This document shows positions 60,481 to 64,000 of a stretch of DNA of 64,000 bases, piece after piece. A model generated the notes under the pieces. That model was given only the letters and a program-made list of their open reading frames with translations, was not told the origin of the DNA and did not search any database. Position 1 is the stretch's first letter; each line of letters starts with the position of its first letter. The DNA comes from CAZRCG01 sp964598565 (GTDB lineage Bacteria > Bdellovibrionota > UBA2394), in NCBI GenBank assembly GCA_964598565.1, contig CAZRCG010000004.1, positions 1 to 64,000 on the forward strand, given 5' to 3'. A program made the translations under genes and the position numbers.

Positions 60481-60924
60481 CTAATGAATCTGTCCGACAA
60501 GGGGCAGTCGATCCCAAGGAACAAAGGCGTTCAGATCTTTCACATAGAAAGAGCCAGAGTGTCCTTTGCCTTTAAGAAGATTTTGACTTTTAAAACTTCG
60601 AATAGCGTCGAGAACTTCATCATAAACTTCGACGGTGTTGATAAGATTTGTTCGTCGAAAAGCGCGACGAACTTGTGATTGTAAACCTGCCACTTTCAAG
60701 ATGCCTCCCGATTGACGACATTGGTTGGAAAGCGATGAAATCGCTACAAGAGCAAGCATGCTTGTTTCTTCAACATGACTTAAGTCGAGGATGATATAGA
60801 GATTGCCACTCGAAATAATTTCGTCGATCCGTTTTAGAAACGATTTTACTCTTTCAGAGGTCAGATCATCTCTCACCTGAAATATAGTAACTTTGCCTTC
60901 TTTTTTTGCCTGTCCTTCGATCAT
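60481..60924 (-). CDS. STAS-domain protein (anti-sigma antagonist-like)
   Basis: 147 aa. YIILDLSHVEETSMLALVAI is the STAS strand-loop with a Ser/Thr at the usual phosphorylation spot, followed by SNQCRQSGGILKVAGLQSQV. A 45-residue tail (SQNLLKGKGHSGSFYVKDLN) is longer than in SpoIIAA. Probably part of a partner-switching or kinase-regulated circuit; no anti-sigma kinase is adjacent. GTATG upstream of ATG shows no special site. Confidence 0.8.
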   Translation of the reverse strand: MIEGQAKKEGKVTIFQVRDDLTSERVKSFLKRIDEIISSGNLYIILDLSHVEETSMLALVAISSLSNQCRQSGGILKVAGLQSQVRRAFRRTNLINTVEVYDEVLDAIRSFKSQNLLKGKGHSGSFYVKDLNAFVPWDRLPLVGQIH

Positions 60925-61167
60925 ACTGATCTCCCTAACGCTAAGCTCCGATAATCTATTGCTCTTTTCCCTTGTTTCTCTGCAGGCTTTTTAATACAAA
61001 TTGTGTGCCAAGCGGCAGCGTTTGGATTTTGGTTTTAAATGGGTTTCACACGGTTTCTGTAGGCCTGCGATGTGGCATGGACCGTCAAGTTTTTGCCAAA
61101 GGGTATTAGACATTTGATTCTTGCCCTGCAGCAGTCTCTGTGTGAAGCCAGAATGAAAGGAGTCGCG

Positions 61168-62208
61168 ATGAAAAAAATTCTTAACAAATGGATAGGTCAT
61201 TCGCACCTTGGTTCGCTCTTGGTAGTGGGATTGTCCCTTATCATGGGTGGTTGCCAAAACAAGGTTCAAAATGAGCTCAAAATTGGCTTCATTCTCGATA
61301 CGATGAATGAAGAACGCTATCAGAAGGACAAGCAGTACTTCGAAGAAAAAGCGACGTCGTTGGGAGCAAAAGTGATTTTTGCTGCGGCTAATGGCGACGT
61401 ATCAACGCAGATGAATAAGGTTGAAAATATGTTGTCGTTGGGAGTGAAGGCTCTCGTGATTCAGCCTGTCGACTCGAATGCCTCTTCGAGCATGGTGGAA
61501 GCCGCTCGCAAAGAGAATGTTCCTGTAATCGCCTACGATCGTATTATTTACAATGCTCCTCTCGCTTTGTACGTCACTCAGGACTCTTTCAAAGTAGGAG
61601 TGCTACAAGCTGAAGCCGCCGTGAAAGCGACTGGCGCGAAGGGCAACTATGTGATTTTAAGTGGGGCGGAAGGGCACTCGGTAGCAGAAGCAATTACGTC
61701 TGGAGTAAAATCCGTTCTTGCCAAATATCCTGAGATTAAAATTGTAGCCCACCAGTACCATGCAGGCTGGGACGCCTCAATTGCTTTAAAGACCGCTGAG
61801 AATGCGCTCACGAAAAATAAAAACGATATTGCGGCTATTTTGGCCAACAATTCAGGTATGGCTCACGGAGCCGTACAAGCCGTTGCAGAACAGAAGCTTG
61901 CAGGCAAAGTATTTATTGCAGGGGCGGACGCAGATCTTGCGGCGGTAAAAGATATTGTCGAAGGTAAACAGCAATTTGAAGTCTTGAAGGACATTCGGCC
62001 TCTAGCCGAGGCAGCCGCGACTGCTGCCGTAGCGTTAGCCAAGGGCGAGCCAGTGGCCTCAGAAAATACGGTCGATAATCAAAGTGGAACGCCTGTGAAG
62101 GTGGTCAATACGCCCGTTTATCCCATTACGATGGAGAATTTAGAAGAGAGAATTTTTAGCTCTGGATTTCACGATAGAGCGGCCGTGTTTGGTAAAAAAG
62201 AAATGTGA
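61168..62208 (+). CDS. xylF: XylF-type sugar ABC transporter substrate-binding lipoprotein
   Basis: 346 aa from the ATG at 61168, with AAAGGAG six bases upstream (the longer frame from 61072 has no such site). Lipoprotein signal ends LSLIMGGCQN. The body is a type I periplasmic binding protein of the xylose/ribose group: KIGFILDTMNEERYQKDKQY, QPVDSNASSSMVEAARKENV, VIAYDRIIYN. Probably binds a pentose; specificity is not proven. First gene of xylFGH. Confidence 0.88.
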   Translation: MKKILNKWIGHSHLGSLLVVGLSLIMGGCQNKVQNELKIGFILDTMNEERYQKDKQYFEEKATSLGAKVIFAAANGDVSTQMNKVENMLSLGVKALVIQPVDSNASSSMVEAARKENVPVIAYDRIIYNAPLALYVTQDSFKVGVLQAEAAVKATGAKGNYVILSGAEGHSVAEAITSGVKSVLAKYPEIKIVAHQYHAGWDASIALKTAENALTKNKNDIAAILANNSGMAHGAVQAVAEQKLAGKVFIAGADADLAAVKDIVEGKQQFEVLKDIRPLAEAAATAAVALAKGEPVASENTVDNQSGTPVKVVNTPVYPITMENLEERIFSSGFHDRAAVFGKKEM

Positions 62209-62236
62209 TCCACCTCTTTGTAGGAGATCGAATTTA

Positions 62237-63757
62237 GTGTCCGACTCGGCAGTTGTAGAGCTAAACCATATTTCTAAATCGTTTTCAGGAGTTCAGGCTC
62301 TAAAGTCGGTTTCCTTGAAGGCGTATGCGGGTCGCTGCCTGGGTCTGGTCGGAGAGAATGGAGCCGGCAAATCGACTCTTATGAAAGTTCTTAGCGGGGT
62401 TTGGCCCTATGGTGACTACGAAGGCAGCATTTTGTTGTCGGGGGAGCCGCAGAAGTTTTATGGGCCTCGCGATGCTAGAGATGCTGGCATTGCGATTATT
62501 CATCAAGAGTTATCTCTGTTCGACGAACTTTCCGTCTATGAAAATGTCTGGATCTCCGACTTGCCAGCACGCTATGGCGTCTTAGCGAAGAAAGACGCGC
62601 TCACGAAGGCAAAGGAGCTGCTCGATCGTTTTGATTTTCCGATTGATCCCGAAGAGAAGGTAAAAAATCTTCGCATGGGTGAGCGTCAGCTTGTTGAGAT
62701 CGCTCGTGCTTTTACGAAGCCCGTTAAAGTACTTATTTTTGATGAGCCGACGTCTGCGTTGAGCGATAAAGAGATCGCTTCGCTCTTTAAGTTGATTCAT
62801 GGGATTAAAGCGAAAGGCGTCGCATGTCTCTACATTTCACATAAGTTTCCTGAGATTCATGAACTCTGTGATGAAGTTGTCGTACTAAGAGACGGCGCAT
62901 CAGTGGCTCATTTCACGGGAGATACTTTTAACGAATCCGATCTAATCGAAGCGATGGTTGGTCGTACGATTGAAAATATTTTTCCTCCTAAGAGAGATTT
63001 CGTAGAAGATCGCGAGACGATTCTTAAGGTAGAGGGTCTCTCTTACAACGATATGAAGTCCCAGAGGCCCTTGCTGAGAGATATTTCTTTCGATGTTCGC
63101 GAGGGAGAGATTTTTGGCATAGCTGGCCTCATGGGAAGTCGACGTACCGAACTCATATCGGCTCTGTTTGGCTCCTTGCAGGCCGCCAAAATTGAGGGGA
63201 CGATTTCGCTTTTTGGCAAAAAGGTAGACATTCTTTCGCCTAAAGATGCGATTCGCCATGGTCTTGCTTTGGTTACAGAAGATCGAAAGGGCTCAGGCTT
63301 GGTACTTGAAATGGGTGTCAAAGGTAATATGACCTTACCCATCTTGCAAAGGTTGTCGCGACTGTCGACTATACGACATATCGATGAGAGCCAATTGGTA
63401 AGCTACTATTTGAAGGTTCTTAGAATTAAAACGCCCAACGAAGACACGAAGGTCCGGCATCTTAGTGGGGGCAATCAGCAGAAAGTCATCATAGGGCGAT
63501 GGCTATCTACACAACCAAAGATTCTATTATTAGATGAACCTACTCGGGGCATCGATGTTTTGGCCAAAGCGGAAATCTATCACTTGATTCGAGATCTTGT
63601 AGACCAAGGTTTGACCTTGATCATTGTATCTTCCGAATTGCCTGAGATTGTGAGCTTGTCGGATCGTGTCTTGGTGATGAAAGAAGGGCGAGTTGCAGGT
63701 ATTTTGAAAGCGGGGGAGATTTCTCAAAAAGCCATCATGCAGAAGGCAGCCGCATAA
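62237..63757 (+). CDS. xylG: XylG-type sugar ABC transporter ATPase (two domains)
   Basis: About 506 aa from a GTG at 62237 with TAGGAG ten bases upstream. Domain 1: Walker A GENGAGKST, LRMGERQLVEIARAF signature, Walker B VLIFDEPTSAL. Domain 2: degenerate P-loop (IAGLMGSRRTEL), LSGGNQQKVIIGRW, LLLDEPTRGID, as in RbsA/XylG/MglA. Energises uptake through the permease gene that follows. Confidence 0.92.
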   Translation: MSDSAVVELNHISKSFSGVQALKSVSLKAYAGRCLGLVGENGAGKSTLMKVLSGVWPYGDYEGSILLSGEPQKFYGPRDARDAGIAIIHQELSLFDELSVYENVWISDLPARYGVLAKKDALTKAKELLDRFDFPIDPEEKVKNLRMGERQLVEIARAFTKPVKVLIFDEPTSALSDKEIASLFKLIHGIKAKGVACLYISHKFPEIHELCDEVVVLRDGASVAHFTGDTFNESDLIEAMVGRTIENIFPPKRDFVEDRETILKVEGLSYNDMKSQRPLLRDISFDVREGEIFGIAGLMGSRRTELISALFGSLQAAKIEGTISLFGKKVDILSPKDAIRHGLALVTEDRKGSGLVLEMGVKGNMTLPILQRLSRLSTIRHIDESQLVSYYLKVLRIKTPNEDTKVRHLSGGNQQKVIIGRWLSTQPKILLLDEPTRGIDVLAKAEIYHLIRDLVDQGLTLIIVSSELPEIVSLSDRVLVMKEGRVAGILKAGEISQKAIMQKAAA

Positions 63758-63784
63758 TGCAGTTATGCAAAAGGCAGCCGCATT
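63732..63784 (+). repeat. Short tandem duplication at the xylG end
   Basis: ATGCAGAAGGCAGCCGCATA is followed by ATGCAAAAGGCAGCCGCATT within the same 50 bases, spaced by ATGCAGTT. The first copy encodes the last residues of XylG (MQKAAA, then TAA); the second lies downstream of the stop. Probably replication slippage; no function is evident. Confidence 0.6.
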
Positions 63785-63821
63785 GTGCGTCTAGGGAATG
63801 TTGGTGGGTAAAGGGGGCAGA

Positions 63822-64000
63822 ATGAGCGCAGTTCCTAAGGAGGTTATGGAAATGACGAAAGTTACGGGCCCCATAGAGGTGAAGCGTAAGCCTGAAATTC
63901 AGTGGAATGTTTGGGTACCCGTGCTCACGCTATTGGCGTTGGGAATTTTCTTTTCTGTAGCCGAAGAGGCCTTTTTGTCGCAGAGAAATTTAACAAACCT
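63822..64000 (+). CDS. xylH: Start of a sugar ABC permease (XylH-type), cut by the window edge
   Basis: 59 codons are visible: MSAVPKEVMEMTKVTGPIEV, then WNVWVPVLTLLALGIFFSVA (first membrane helix) and EEAFLSQRNLTNL. RNLTNL is typical of the first loop of BPD_transp_2 permeases. A strong AGGAGG sits eight bases before the ATG at 63852, so the true start may be 63852 rather than 63822. Third gene of xylFGH. Confidence 0.8.
   Translation, partial: MSAVPKEVMEMTKVTGPIEVKRKPEIQWNVWVPVLTLLALGIFFSVAEEAFLSQRNLTN

Overview
The window comes from a Gram-negative bacterium: it encodes lipoproteins, a TolC-type outer-membrane factor, an RND pump and type IV pilus parts. Gene content and style (pilB, mgtE, glpX, surE, xylFG, many AbiE/Fic/tyrosine-recombinase islands) suit a deltaproteobacterium or Bdellovibrionota-like host. 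That placement is inference, because no rRNA or complete tRNA gene lies in the window.

About 1-44 kb is accessory DNA. Its backbone is a tandem array of integration sites. The 3' part of a tRNA-Met(CAU) gene, each copy followed by its own terminator, occurs on the + strand at about 340-388, 7600-7644, 20724-20769 and (24 bp only) 26195-26218. Beside each copy lies a tyrosine-recombinase gene or remnant, plus a pair of short direct repeats spaced one helical turn apart (period 11 or 12 bp) whose sequence differs between elements: TGTGCAAC, TATGTTAC, TTTGGGCCAC or TGTGCCAC. These look like integrase arm-binding sites. A fifth junction at about 31.75-31.97 kb has repeats and an integrase tail but no tRNA piece, and looks like a recombination scar.

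Element 1 (0.34-7.6 kb) is the only one with an intact att-adjacent integrase. It has a compact operon xre - HUH-type rep - xis-like - int, a uracil-DNA-glycosylase-like gene, and a pair made of a Clp-fold protease and a HEPN-like protein. Element 2 (7.6-20.7 kb) has a decayed lipoprotein/integrase chimera, a pilin, a flagellin tail, a truncated IS3-type IS, and a copper island: CsoR, a CPC-type P1B ATPase, an RND pump with TolC partner but no membrane-fusion protein, a Cys-rich copper-storage-type protein and an APC permease. Element 3 (20.7-26.2 kb) has a broken integrase, IS110 debris, an overlapping pair of a lysozyme-like protein and a secreted Cys-rich protein, and abiEi-abiEii followed by a second tyrosine recombinase. 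Element 4 (26.2-31.8 kb) has a Phd-type antitoxin operon with two unrecognised partners, fragments of a TOTE primase and a second AbiEii, and a secreted HExxH protein cluster.

From 31.8 to 44 kb there is more debris (IS66, IS4, IS21-like ends, Doc, DUF4238-like, metallophosphoesterase), a class II Fic protein behind a decamer-repeat operator, a secreted pair with a DUF6973-like domain, a protein of about 1,075 aa with a kinase-like C-terminus, and a P-type cation ATPase.

From about 44.1 kb the DNA looks like ordinary chromosome: methyltransferase, PilB-type ATPase, MgtE, a calcium-repeat lipoprotein, acyl-CoA synthetase, SurE, XerC/D-like recombinase, an overlapping unknown pair, GlpX, a SRPBCC/hypothetical/MeaB/MscS cluster, PlsC-like acyltransferase, YdjM-like membrane protein, a STAS protein and the start of a xylFGH-type sugar ABC operon that runs off the right edge.
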